Source: Myxococcales bacterium (lineage in GTDB: Bacteria; Myxococcota_A; Polyangia; Polyangiales; Polyangiaceae). Taken from it: a stretch of 64,000 nt of DNA. Below are positions 1 to 8,166 of the stretch, piece by piece; position 1 is the first letter of the stretch, and each line of letters opens with the position of its first letter. Below the pieces are notes generated by a model. It did no database searches. It saw only the letters and a list, made by a program, of their open reading frames with translations, and was not told where the DNA came from. The position numbers and the translations under genes are program-made. Location of the stretch: positions 1 through 64,000 of the forward strand of contig CAHJWM010000032.1 in NCBI GenBank assembly GCA_903642325.1, written 5' to 3'.

Positions 1-137
1 GTGGTGGTGGCGGTCGTCCCGGCGGCGGCGGTGGTGGTCGCGGCGGCGGCGGCGGCGGCGGTGGTGGTCGCGGTGGTGGTGGCGGTGGAGGTGGCGGTGG
101 CGGAGATCGCGGTGGCGATCGGCGGAACCGCTGGTAG
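1..137 (+). CDS. Glycine-rich C-terminus of a truncated protein
   Basis: An open frame runs in from the left edge and stops at TAG 135-137. It reads almost only Gly with interspersed Arg and ends in a DRGGDRRNRW tail. Such RGG-type tails occur in small RRM RNA-binding proteins and some single-stranded-nucleic-acid-binding proteins of this phylum. The diagnostic domain is outside the window, so the family is inferred from the tail alone. The simple GGT/GGC repeat in the DNA is explained by the coding frame. Confidence 0.6.
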   Translation, partial: GGGGRPGGGGGGRGGGGGGGGGRGGGGGGGGGGGDRGGDRRNRW

Positions 138-154
138 TCCGGAGCACCGACCCA

Positions 155-520
155 TTGTCACGTCCAACCAGTGAAACCAGTGCTTCGAGCGGAACGCGCC
201 ACGCGCCTGGCGATGCGCGTCGCGCTTTGCTCGATAAAGCAGCCACTACGGCGGGCACCTCGTGGGCCCAGCGCTGGTGCGACGAGCTGCGCAAAGAAGG
301 CCGTCCGGTAGTCGGCGGTTGGCCGGGCACGTTGCGCGAGGCTCGAGCGCAAGTCAGCGCGTACTTGGGCACTTCGTTGGGAAAGCGCAAATTGTCGTTT
401 ACCCGTGAAGAGCTAGAGCGCGCGGCCAAGACCGCATACACCGCGGCAAAAAATAGTTGGCTCGCCAAAGTCGATCGCGAGGAAGACGAAGACGCGGACG
501 ACTACGAGGCTGAAGGCTGA
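155..520 (+). CDS. Small hypothetical protein
   Basis: 121 residues from a TTG codon 17 bases after the previous stop, so probably co-transcribed with the Gly-rich protein. It has a basic N-terminal half with a GTSWAQRWCDELRKEGR segment, a middle GGWPGTLREAR segment, and an acidic C-terminus (EEDEDADDYEAEG). No membrane segment or signal peptide is visible. The composition would suit a nucleic-acid- or ribosome-associated protein, but that is a guess. I do not recognise the family. Confidence 0.6.
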   Translation: MSRPTSETSASSGTRHAPGDARRALLDKAATTAGTSWAQRWCDELRKEGRPVVGGWPGTLREARAQVSAYLGTSLGKRKLSFTREELERAAKTAYTAAKNSWLAKVDREEDEDADDYEAEG

Positions 521-523
521 AGC

Positions 524-554
524 CTGGGCTCCCGCATCGCACGCGCGAGCCCAG
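524..554. terminator. Hairpin between convergent genes
   Basis: CTGGGCTC at 524-531 pairs perfectly with GAGCCCAG at 547-554 around a 15-base loop. It lies just after the stop of the small hypothetical gene and before the convergent mgtE stop. No T-run follows, so it would be a weak or Rho-assisted terminator or a 3'-end stabiliser. Confidence 0.35.
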
Positions 555-638
555 TGCTTCGTTAAAGCGGCTCCAGTCGAGCACGCGGTCACGGCCCCCT
601 CGCCGGTGCCTGCGTCGCCGACCGCAGCTAGCTCGAGC

Positions 639-1973
639 TCATAACAGCGTGCCGCGCAGCATCACGCTGCCGACGGTGAAATAGATCACCAGCCCAGTCA
701 CGTCCACGAGCGTCGCCACGAAGGGTGCCGACGCGCTCGCCGGATCGAAGCCGAACTTCCTCAGCACGAAGGGCAGTACCGAGCCCGCTATAGTGCCAAA
801 CATCACCACGCCGACCAGACTGATGAGCACGGTCTCCGCGACACGCAAGTAATGGGGCCCGTAGATGGGGCTGACCGCTTGCCAAGCGACGATGCGGACG
901 AAACCGATTAGCCCGAGCATCGAGCCCAAAGCGAGCCCCACGGCAACCTCGCGACGGACGACTCGCCACCAGTCACGTAGGCGCACCTCACCGAGCGCCA
1001 TGGCACGGATCACCAGCGTGGAGGCCTGCGAGCCCGAGTTGCCTCCACTCGAGATGATCAATGGCACGAACAGAGCCAGCACGACCGCTCGCGCAATCTC
1101 ATCCTCGAAGAAAGCCATGGCGGAAGCCGTCAGCATCTCGCCCAGAAACAACGCCGCCAGCCAACCGCCGCGCTTCTTGATCATCCTCGTCAGCGCAATT
1201 TGAAGATATGGCTCTTCCAGCGCTTCCATGCCGCCAAACTTCTGAGCGTCCTCGGTCGCCTCTTCCTGAACGACATCGACGATATCGTCGACCGTGACGA
1301 TGCCTTTGATGCGCCCCTCCGCGTCCACCACGGGGATAGCCATCAATCCGGCGTCGCTGAACAAGTGCCCGACCTGTTCCTGGTGGACCTCTTCGCCAAC
1401 GGTGATCAGATCGGTGGCCATCACGTCTCGAACGTGGGTGTCGGGCTTCGCGATGAAGAGCTCCCGAAACGAGACTACACCCAGCAAGTGTTGCTGCTCG
1501 TCCGCGACGTAAACGTAATAAATCGTCTCCAGGTTCTCGCGCGCTTGCAAGCGCAGATAGCTCACTGCCTCGTCTACCCGCATGTCCGGTCTGACGCGAG
1601 CGAAGCGCGGGTTCATGAGCCCACCTGCTTCGTCCTCTTCGTACGCCATCAAAGCCGTGACCTCTTTGCGCGTGGGGTCGTCGAGGCAGGACAGAAGCTT
1701 GTCGCGGTCCTCTCCAGGCGCGCTCTGCAAAAGATCTGCCGCGTCGTCCGGCGCCAACAGGCGGACCCATACGCGCCGCTCCTTTTCGGGGAGCGCGTGC
1801 AACAGCTCCGCCATATCGCCCGCGCTCAAGCCGAGGAAAAACTCCTCGGCATCGGAGCGTTTGAGGATCCGAAAGCCGTCCGCGCGATCCGATTTGGAAA
1901 GCACGAGCCAGGCGTCACGCAGATCCGCCAGGGGTAGTGCCGGTCCGGGATATTCGCTCAGCGTCGGCGACAT
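639..1973 (-). CDS. mgtE: Magnesium transporter MgtE
   Basis: 444 residues, the usual MgtE length. Residues about 1-130 form the helical MgtE N domain, about 135-260 hold two CBS domains (segments beginning VRDVMATDLITV and IKGIVTVDDIVDVV), and about 285-444 form the five-helix membrane domain. The last helix carries the conserved Asp of the pore (LVDVTGLVIYF). MgtE imports Mg2+ as a homodimer gated by Mg2+ binding to the N and CBS domains. It starts at ATG 1973 and is divergent from the cupredoxin gene. No Mg2+ riboswitch was recognised upstream. Confidence 0.93.
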   Translation of the reverse strand: MSPTLSEYPGPALPLADLRDAWLVLSKSDRADGFRILKRSDAEEFFLGLSAGDMAELLHALPEKERRVWVRLLAPDDAADLLQSAPGEDRDKLLSCLDDPTRKEVTALMAYEEDEAGGLMNPRFARVRPDMRVDEAVSYLRLQARENLETIYYVYVADEQQHLLGVVSFRELFIAKPDTHVRDVMATDLITVGEEVHQEQVGHLFSDAGLMAIPVVDAEGRIKGIVTVDDIVDVVQEEATEDAQKFGGMEALEEPYLQIALTRMIKKRGGWLAALFLGEMLTASAMAFFEDEIARAVVLALFVPLIISSGGNSGSQASTLVIRAMALGEVRLRDWWRVVRREVAVGLALGSMLGLIGFVRIVAWQAVSPIYGPHYLRVAETVLISLVGVVMFGTIAGSVLPFVLRKFGFDPASASAPFVATLVDVTGLVIYFTVGSVMLRGTLL

Positions 1974-2118
1974 GGTTTGCCTCGCCGCGCGCCCCGCGCG
2001 GGCTATCCGTTCGGGGGCAGGGCTTTTTGCGAACTACACCGCGCCGGCCTCGAGTGCGAGCAATATTTGTCGTGGCAAAGCCGAGAACGGCGCGCAAAGC
2101 TGTCGGCGAGGTCCAACC

Positions 2119-2493
2119 ATGCCCACCGTGTTTTACGCCCGCGCGCTCGTTCTATCCCTGAGCGTGCTGACGCTGCCCGCATGTCACGAGGAAGACGGCT
2201 CAGCCAAGCCAGTGGTGGCGGGGCCAGACGGAGTGATCGCAGTAGTGGCCGATGAGCACGGGTTCACGCCCGCGTCTGTCGAAACGCAAAAGGGCGGCAA
2301 GCTCACCCTACGTTTCACTCGCACCTCCGGCGCCACCTGCGCGGACAAGGTTGTCTTCCCCCAGCTCGGCATCGAGAAAGACTTGCCCCTCAAGCAACCC
2401 GTCGATGTCGAGGTTCCGACGGATCAGGCGCGCACGCTCGTGTTCCAATGCGGCATGGGCATGTTCAAGAGCGCGGTGTTGATTCGCGACTAG
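2119..2493 (+). CDS. Cupredoxin-like lipoprotein
   Basis: 124 residues from ATG 2119. A signal peptide ends in a lipobox-like LTLPAC, followed by a short acidic linker and one cupredoxin-type domain. The pattern CADKVVFPQLGI ... LPLKQPV ... FQCGMGMFKS matches the plastocyanin-like domain found alone or linked to heavy-metal P-type ATPases, where Cys and Met residues handle copper. It probably sits in the inner or outer membrane facing the periplasm. A copper or redox role is inferred from the family; no copper gene adjoins it. Confidence 0.72.
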   Translation: MPTVFYARALVLSLSVLTLPACHEEDGSAKPVVAGPDGVIAVVADEHGFTPASVETQKGGKLTLRFTRTSGATCADKVVFPQLGIEKDLPLKQPVDVEVPTDQARTLVFQCGMGMFKSAVLIRD

Positions 2494-2673
2494 TGCGATG
2501 CGCAGACCGGGCCGCCGGTGACATGCGCATTGCTCCGTCACTGGGCAGCCGCGCCGACCCTTCGACGGCACGTCGGTCCAGGTACGGGTCGTGTGGTCGG
2601 CAAAGCAACAGATGGATTGGCATCGCTGGTTTAGCGGTCGGCCGCGGCCGGTCGCGGCTTCGATATGCGAACC

Positions 2674-2707
2674 TTGACAGCCTTCAACTTTAGACTACAT
2701 CTAATGC
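2674..2707 (+). promoter_or_regulatory. perR promoter with PerR-type operator
   Basis: A consensus -35 TTGACA lies at 2674-2679. Sixteen bases later a weak -10 (TACATC, 2696-2701) is embedded in the palindrome TTAGACTACATCTAA at 2690-2704. Transcription from this -10 would begin at about the GTG start codon (2708), giving a leaderless mRNA; no Shine-Dalgarno sequence is visible. The same TTAGA-N5-TCTA palindrome recurs before ahpC, so this is a likely autoregulatory operator. Confidence 0.6.
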
Positions 2708-3121
2708 GTGAAGCGCGAGACCCTGCAAGCCTTGACCGAGCACGGCATTCAGCCGTCAGCGCAGCGCGTCGCCGTGGCGGACTATGTGCTGTACACCACC
2801 GACCATCCCTCGGCGGATCAAGTGTGGGCGGCGGTAAAGCGCGGCTTTCCGATGCTTTCGCGGGCGACCGTTTACAACACGCTCAATCTGTTCACGAAAA
2901 AGGGGCTGCTGCGGGAGCTCGTGCTAGCGGAGGGCAAAGTCGTGTTCGACCCGAAGCTCGAGGCGCACCATCACTTCGTAGATGAAGACTCGGGCGAAAT
3001 CCTGGACGTACCGTGGTCGGCGCTCGACGTGCACCGCGTGGATAGTTTGAACGGGTTCGACGTGCGCGAGTATCAAGTGGTCATGCGCGGCAGGAAAACC
3101 CGCGTCCAAAAGCGCAGCTGA
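2708..3121 (+). CDS. perR: Fur-family peroxide regulator, PerR type
   Basis: 137 residues. The N-terminal winged helix includes the recognition segment SRATVYNTLNLF, and a C-terminal metal-binding domain follows. All five PerR regulatory ligands can be placed with the spacing of the Bacillus protein: His33, Asp81, His87, His89 and Asp100. An Asp rather than Glu at the last position favours PerR over Fur. The protein has no cysteine, so the usual CxxC structural zinc site is missing, as in some other PerR proteins. It starts at GTG 2708 and sits directly upstream of ahpC, its probable target. Confidence 0.85.
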   Translation: MKRETLQALTEHGIQPSAQRVAVADYVLYTTDHPSADQVWAAVKRGFPMLSRATVYNTLNLFTKKGLLRELVLAEGKVVFDPKLEAHHHFVDEDSGEILDVPWSALDVHRVDSLNGFDVREYQVVMRGRKTRVQKRS

Positions 3122-3164
3122 GTTGCGCGGCTTTGCAAAAATTTAATTCCGTGTCGTTCGCGAG

Positions 3165-3200
3165 TTAGACAGAATCTACAATTATACGTCGTTTAAGGAG
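3165..3200 (+). promoter_or_regulatory. ahpC operator, -10 element and RBS
   Basis: The palindrome TTAGACAGAATCTAC at 3165-3179 copies the perR operator (same arms, same 5-base spacer). It overlaps a good -10 element TACAAT at 3177-3182; the -35 is not obvious. A strong ribosome site AAGGAG at 3195-3200 stands 7 bases before the ATG. Repressor bound here would cover the -10, which fits peroxide-induced derepression. Confidence 0.65.
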
Positions 3201-3207
3201 TGTTCTC

Positions 3208-3735
3208 ATGTTGACCGTTGGCGATAAATTTCCTGCATTCAATCTGAACAGTGTCGTGAGCATCGAGCCGAAATCGGAGTTCAAGACAATCAGTCAAGAC
3301 AGCTATCCCGGCAAGTGGCTGGTCGTCTTTTTCTGGCCGATGGACTTCACGTTCGTATGTCCCACGGAGATCGCCGAGTTTGGAAAAAAGAACGCTGATT
3401 TCAAGGAGCGAGACGCGCAAGTGCTGGGCGCTAGCGTCGACACTCACTTCGTGCATCTCGCGTGGCGCAATAACCATGCGGACCTGAAGGATCTGCCCTT
3501 CCCCATGCTTGCCGACACCAAACGCGAGCTCTCGACCACGCTCGGTATCTTGCACCAAGATGGCATTCCGCTGCGAGCCACCTTCATCGTGGATCCGGAA
3601 GGGATCATTCGCTTCGCTAGCGTGAACGACTTGAGCGTTGGACGGAATGTCGACGAGGTCGTGCGCGTGCTCGACGCGCTGCAAACTGACGAGCTCTGCC
3701 CCTGCAATTGGAAGAAGGGCGACGCAACACTGTGA
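3208..3735 (+). CDS. ahpC: Alkyl hydroperoxide reductase AhpC (2-Cys peroxiredoxin)
   Basis: 175 residues. The peroxidatic Cys51 lies in FTFVCPTEI, and the C-terminal pair Cys164/Cys166 lies in DELCPCNW. Two resolving-region cysteines near the end are typical of mycobacterial-type AhpC, which is reduced by AhpD rather than AhpF; ahpD is the next gene. It reduces H2O2, organic peroxides and peroxynitrite in the cytosol. It is preceded by a PerR-type operator and a strong ribosome site. Confidence 0.93.
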   Translation: MLTVGDKFPAFNLNSVVSIEPKSEFKTISQDSYPGKWLVVFFWPMDFTFVCPTEIAEFGKKNADFKERDAQVLGASVDTHFVHLAWRNNHADLKDLPFPMLADTKRELSTTLGILHQDGIPLRATFIVDPEGIIRFASVNDLSVGRNVDEVVRVLDALQTDELCPCNWKKGDATL

Positions 3736-3745
3736 GCTGACGCAG

Positions 3746-3784
3746 ACAAGCGGCTCGGGGGCGCCCCTCCCCCGAGCCGCTTGT
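3746..3784 (+). terminator. Perfect 16-bp hairpin between ahpC and ahpD
   Basis: Bases 3746-3761 (acaagcggctcggggg) pair without mismatch to 3769-3784 around a 7-base loop. The hairpin begins 10 bases after the ahpC stop and ends 38 bases before the ahpD start. No T-run follows, so it is more likely a partial terminator or a 3' mRNA stabiliser that lowers ahpD relative to ahpC. Confidence 0.6.
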
Positions 3785-3822
3785 GCGTCCGAAGTCACTG
3801 TCTCAGAAAGGTGTGAAGAGCC

Positions 3823-4368
3823 ATGAGCGCACTCGAAGCCATTCGTGCCGAAATTCCGGAAGCCGCGAAGGACCTGCGTTTGAATCTAAACGCGGTGCTC
3901 GACGCCGGCACCCTCGCGCCGTCCGAACGCTGGGGCGTGGCCATCGCGGTGGCGCTGGCCTCGCGGTCGCGAAGGCTGGCGGAAGCCCTGATCGCATCGC
4001 GACCGGAAGAGGTCAGCGGCAAAACGGTGGAGGACGCCGTCGCGGCCGCCGCGCTGATGGGAATGACAAACGTCTTCTATCGGTTCCGACACTTGGTCGG
4101 AAAGCCGAGCTACGAGCAAAAGCCGGCTAAGCTGAGGATGATGCGGCTTGCCAAGCCCGCCACGACGACCGCGGCTTTCGAGCTGTTTTCATTGGCGGTA
4201 AGCGCGGTGAACGCGTGCGAAACCTGCGTGCGCGCGCACGAGGCTACGTTACTTCAACATGGCACGACCGAAGACCAGATTCACGACGCCATTCGCATCG
4301 CGTCGGTGGTTCACGGCGCGGCCGTCGCGCTCGACAGCGCGTCGCTGGTCCGTGAAGACGCGAGTTGA
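3823..4368 (+). CDS. ahpD: Alkyl hydroperoxidase AhpD
   Basis: 181 residues. The carboxymuconolactone decarboxylase-type fold carries the AhpD site: Glu120, Cys132 and Cys135 in ACETCVRAHE, and His139. This matches the Mycobacterium tuberculosis AhpD set (Glu118, Cys130, Cys133, His137) shifted by two. AhpD uses its dithiol to reduce AhpC, itself recharged by a lipoyl carrier and Lpd. It sits 87 bases after ahpC, separated by the hairpin. Confidence 0.93.
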   Translation: MSALEAIRAEIPEAAKDLRLNLNAVLDAGTLAPSERWGVAIAVALASRSRRLAEALIASRPEEVSGKTVEDAVAAAALMGMTNVFYRFRHLVGKPSYEQKPAKLRMMRLAKPATTTAAFELFSLAVSAVNACETCVRAHEATLLQHGTTEDQIHDAIRIASVVHGAAVALDSASLVREDAS

Positions 4369-4460
4369 ACGAGCGTACCGAATTCTCGGGCATGGTAGCC
4401 CCGGTCGGTTAGCGCTGTCGCGTTTTGAGCACGAGCGCGGCGACCCGAAGCCGCGCGAGC

Positions 4461-5582
4461 TCAGGGTGACGATGCGGGAGCGGGTGGCGAGGCGGCGGGC
4501 GGGACCGGAGGGGCCACCGCGGGGGCAAAAGCCGCCGGGTCAGTTGGCTGAGGTACGGCCTTGTTGTCATTCTTGTCGTCGGCCAAGAGCTCGCGCAGCT
4601 TCTTTTCGCGATCGGCGTCGTTCAGGGCAAGCTTGCTCGTATCGAAGGTAAGCAGCGGCAACTTATCGCCGCTGTTCATCATCGGCAGCTTGCCGTCCCA
4701 GCGCTCGATGGCGCGATATTGGAGGACCGTCCCGGTGGTCGACAGGCGAATGATCTCATTGGACTTCGCGTCGGCCCGGGCGCGGATCAAAACCGCGTCA
4801 GCCTCGCCTTCCGCGCGCTGGCGCGCCGCCTCGGCGCCGCCGTGCGCTTGCGCGATGTTCTGCTCTGCCTCGGCGCGCACTTGGCGCACGCGGTTTTCAG
4901 CCTGAATGGCGTTTTGCGTCGCCTCCATGGCGCGGTTGATGGCGCTCGCGACATTTTCGGGGAGGCGCAACGCGCCGTTGATCGTCAATTGGTCGATCAC
5001 GAAGCCGTCACGGCCCAGCACGTCGCGCAAGCGCGCCGAAACGTCCGAGACCAGCTTGCCCTTACCGGCTCCGTAGATCTCCTGCACCGCCATCCGTGAA
5101 GCAATATCGTTGAACGCTTCGCGCACCGCATTGCGCATGTAGCCATCGGCCAGCACGAGCACGTCGGGTTGGCGGAAGCGAAGGTACAAATGCGGGGCCT
5201 TCGCCGAGTCGATATGGAACGAAAGGCCAATATCCGAATTGACGTTCACGCCTTCTTGCGAGGAGAACGTGATGGACTCATCGACGACCCGCCCCTCACT
5301 CTGAGACGCCGTCCAGACCACATTTTGCACGCTGATCGGGAAAGAGACGATCTGCTCGGTCAGCGGATTGTAAAAGACCCAACCCGTCACGACCGGTATG
5401 TCCTGAACGCCGCGGGCACTGCCGGCAAGCTTCACTTTGATCCCGACGTGCCCCGCATCGATGCGCATCAGGGTCGAATCGAGCAGGAAAAACACGCCGA
5501 TCAGCAGCAAGATGCCGATGACGATCCGCCGCAGCGCGCCGCCGCCGGTCTCCGGGTCGAACGAGATTTTGTTTGTGGCCAC
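4461..5582 (-). CDS. SPFH/Band 7 membrane protein (prohibitin-like)
   Basis: 373 residues. One transmembrane segment at about residues 19-38 is followed by an SPFH domain (about 40-220) and an Ala/Glu/Arg-rich coiled coil (EAEQNIAQAHGGAEAARQ region). A Pro/Ala-rich tail ends the protein. SPFH proteins form large membrane-anchored rings or scaffolds and often associate with FtsH-type proteases; the partner here is unknown. It lies 51 bases after the U32-family gene on the same strand. Confidence 0.82.
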   Translation of the reverse strand: MATNKISFDPETGGGALRRIVIGILLLIGVFFLLDSTLMRIDAGHVGIKVKLAGSARGVQDIPVVTGWVFYNPLTEQIVSFPISVQNVVWTASQSEGRVVDESITFSSQEGVNVNSDIGLSFHIDSAKAPHLYLRFRQPDVLVLADGYMRNAVREAFNDIASRMAVQEIYGAGKGKLVSDVSARLRDVLGRDGFVIDQLTINGALRLPENVASAINRAMEATQNAIQAENRVRQVRAEAEQNIAQAHGGAEAARQRAEGEADAVLIRARADAKSNEIIRLSTTGTVLQYRAIERWDGKLPMMNSGDKLPLLTFDTSKLALNDADREKKLRELLADDKNDNKAVPQPTDPAAFAPAVAPPVPPAASPPAPASSP

Positions 5583-5633
5583 GCGACGGGTGTAGTCTAG
5601 CGCGCTCCGCGACGCTACTGGACAAAGCCCGGG

Positions 5634-8111
5634 CTAATCCGCGAGCACGCGCAGCGAGCCTCTGACGACACCATAGCCGGCACTCGCTCGTAGCTCGCTG
5701 AATACTTTCCGCCCCGTGCTGCGGCCCGCTAGCAAGTCTCGATATGCGCTGACGATGCGCGCCGTTTCCTCGGGCGACTCGCGCACGAGCTCGACGCGGA
5801 AGCGCTTCACCCCGGCCCGCGCCAGAGCGGGCACGAGCTCCGCCGCACTCTGCGCCGATGCGTGAAAAACCGTATTTCGACAGCCGACGTCCGCTTCCAC
5901 CGGATGATCAATCCCGGCGCGATCGCGCAGCGAGGTCTGGTGTGTCTCGCACGGCCTGCCGCACGTGAGGTGGTCACGACCGTCCGAGAGCAGCGCGGCG
6001 ATCACGCAGTGCTCCATGTGGAATAATGGCATTGGGTGATGCAGCACGACCTCGGCGTACGGGGCGAGCGCTTCCGAAAGCAAACCGAGCAAGCGCGACG
6101 CATCGAGATCGAACGCAGGCGTGAAGACGCGCAGGCCGCGTGACAACACTTCCCTCGCCGTCAGCTGATTGGCCACGTTCAGCGAAAAGTCGCCGATACG
6201 GAGCGCGGCCGGGGCGTCACTCGGCTCGAAGAGCGCGCCCAGGCTCCGCACGAGTACCGCGTCGGGAGAAAGGCTTGCCAAGTAGCGATCGATCTTCTGT
6301 TCACCGGGCTTGCGGATGCGCGGCGGCGCGACGCCGACGTATGCCCCCTGAGCACGCAGGTCCCTCAGAGCACGCCCGGTCCCAGTGAGCTCCAGAAAGT
6401 CCAAGTACACGCCATCTGCACCAGCGGCCAACGCCGCATCGGCCTGAGCGCGACTCCGACACAGGGCGAAAAGCCCGCCAGAAGGCGCCGCCGGCAGTAC
6501 CGCTTGCGAGCTGTCCCGGACCTGACGAATCGAGCCTGCCCTGAGCGCGCCCTGAATCGGCTGCGTGAGCGCGCCCACGAGCGCGCGCCGAGCACGGTTC
6601 AATGCGGAGGCGGGTAGCCATGCGCCAATCGGCAAGCGCACGTCGAGGCCACCCAGCACGAAGGGCGAATCACCCAAACGACCCAGTTTGCCTGCAAGCT
6701 CCGCGCCGCTCATGCCCTCGTTACGGGCAAATTCGACTTCACCGTCCCCCACCACGCGTGCGCTGCGCCCGCGTTCGCTCCGGCCCTCGAGCACGAACGG
6801 CGCGCCGAATTCTCCCGAGATGCACAGGTCGAGACGTTCACGGTAGGGCGAACGGGCCAGCGTAGCGCCGATGGCGCGTTCCGTATCCGGATCGTGCGTG
6901 CGAAAGACACGCCGCCCTTTTGTCACCGCCGCTAGCTCGATCTCGGGCCCGAGCCACACCTTCAAACGGCTGCCCGCTGGCGCGGCCGGAACATCTTTTC
7001 CCGCTAGCTCGATGGCCCAGACGCGCCCACCAATCTCGCCCTCACCGGCCCAACCGCCCTCCACGAGCAAGCCGTCGCCACGAGCCAGAGGAGCGCTGCT
7101 TTGCAGCTCTAGAGCTCGACGGCCGGCGCCCTCGGAGTAGCCGACGGCGATGGCGACCTCCAACCCGCGGTGGTCGCAAGACCGGCCTTCGACCAAACGC
7201 TGATGATCCACCCCACCCAAAAATCCCAGCCCCGAGCCACGCGAGTAGCTTTGAATCGCCCGTGACTTGCAGGCCTCGTCCGGCGCCAGTGCGAGGCCCA
7301 ACGCGGCGTCCACACTTTGCCGATACAAGCGAGTGGTGGCAGCGACGTAGTCCGCCCCTTTGAGCCTGCCTTCGATCTTGAAGGATCGCACGCCGAGCTC
7401 GATCAAGCGCGGAATGAGGGCACTCGCCTCCAGATCCTGCGGTGACAACAGGTACGCGCGCTCGCCCAGATCGCGGAGCACGCCGTCGACTACGAGCTCG
7501 TAGGGAAGCCGACAGGCTTGCGCGCACGCGCCGCGGTTGGCGCTGCGACCGCCGATGGCTTCGCTGGTTAGGCACTGACCGGAGTAGGCAACGCACAGCG
7601 CGCCGTGCACGAAAACCTCCAGCTCTACGCTCGTGCTCTGGGCGATGAGCGCGATATCCTGCACGCTCAGCTCTCGAGCCAGTACCACGCGGTCGGCGCC
7701 GAGCGATGCCGCAAGCTCCACCGAAGCCGCGTCCGTGCAGGTCATTTGGGTCGAGGCGTGAACCCTCAACTCTGGCGCGACGCGCTTGACCAAGCTGATG
7801 GCACCGAGATCCTGCACGATCACGGCGTCCACGCCGGCGCCAGCGGCGGCACGCACGATCTCGGCCCACGCCTCGAGCTCGGCATCGAAGACTAGGGTGT
7901 TGAGGGTCAGGTGGGCTTTTACGCGCTGCGCATGCAGGACGCGAACGGTGGCCGCCAACGTGGTTAATTCGAAATTGCGGGCGCGGGCGCGGGCGTTGAA
8001 CGCATCCACGCCAAAATACACCGCGTCGGCTCCGGCCGCGATGGCTGCTTCCAACGCGGCCCGGTCGCCGGCCGGGGCCAACACTTCCGGGCGAGCCGAA
8101 TCGAAAGACAT
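5634..8111 (-). CDS. U32 peptidase-family protein (RlhA-like)
   Basis: 825 residues from the ATG at 8111; an in-frame start six codons upstream is possible, but MSFDSARPEVLAPAGD matches the usual U32 start. The N-terminal part is the U32 TIM-barrel-like domain, with a GQCLTSEAIGGRSANRGACAQ cysteine cluster near residues 180-200. A middle DUF3656-like region and a second repeat with HMEHC and CGRPCETHQ cysteines follow. Escherichia coli members (RlhA, TrhP) take part in RNA hydroxylation with Fe-S or prephenate-related chemistry. By length and cysteine pattern RlhA is the closest model, but the exact RNA target cannot be read here. Confidence 0.75.
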   Translation of the reverse strand: MSFDSARPEVLAPAGDRAALEAAIAAGADAVYFGVDAFNARARARNFELTTLAATVRVLHAQRVKAHLTLNTLVFDAELEAWAEIVRAAAGAGVDAVIVQDLGAISLVKRVAPELRVHASTQMTCTDAASVELAASLGADRVVLARELSVQDIALIAQSTSVELEVFVHGALCVAYSGQCLTSEAIGGRSANRGACAQACRLPYELVVDGVLRDLGERAYLLSPQDLEASALIPRLIELGVRSFKIEGRLKGADYVAATTRLYRQSVDAALGLALAPDEACKSRAIQSYSRGSGLGFLGGVDHQRLVEGRSCDHRGLEVAIAVGYSEGAGRRALELQSSAPLARGDGLLVEGGWAGEGEIGGRVWAIELAGKDVPAAPAGSRLKVWLGPEIELAAVTKGRRVFRTHDPDTERAIGATLARSPYRERLDLCISGEFGAPFVLEGRSERGRSARVVGDGEVEFARNEGMSGAELAGKLGRLGDSPFVLGGLDVRLPIGAWLPASALNRARRALVGALTQPIQGALRAGSIRQVRDSSQAVLPAAPSGGLFALCRSRAQADAALAAGADGVYLDFLELTGTGRALRDLRAQGAYVGVAPPRIRKPGEQKIDRYLASLSPDAVLVRSLGALFEPSDAPAALRIGDFSLNVANQLTAREVLSRGLRVFTPAFDLDASRLLGLLSEALAPYAEVVLHHPMPLFHMEHCVIAALLSDGRDHLTCGRPCETHQTSLRDRAGIDHPVEADVGCRNTVFHASAQSAAELVPALARAGVKRFRVELVRESPEETARIVSAYRDLLAGRSTGRKVFSELRASAGYGVVRGSLRVLAD

Positions 8112-8166
8112 CGGCGCGCACCTTAGCAAATGGTCCGCGCAGCGCGACGTTCCGCCTCCAGAACCC

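Noticed and set aside
1-137. Dense GGC/GGT repeats at the left edge as a satellite or origin element
   Set aside because: The repeats are a single continuous reading frame encoding a Gly/Arg tail with a proper stop.
1200-1937. Plus-strand frame of 245 codons opposite mgtE
   Set aside because: Fully antisense to a clear MgtE gene; no ribosome site and no recognisable motif.
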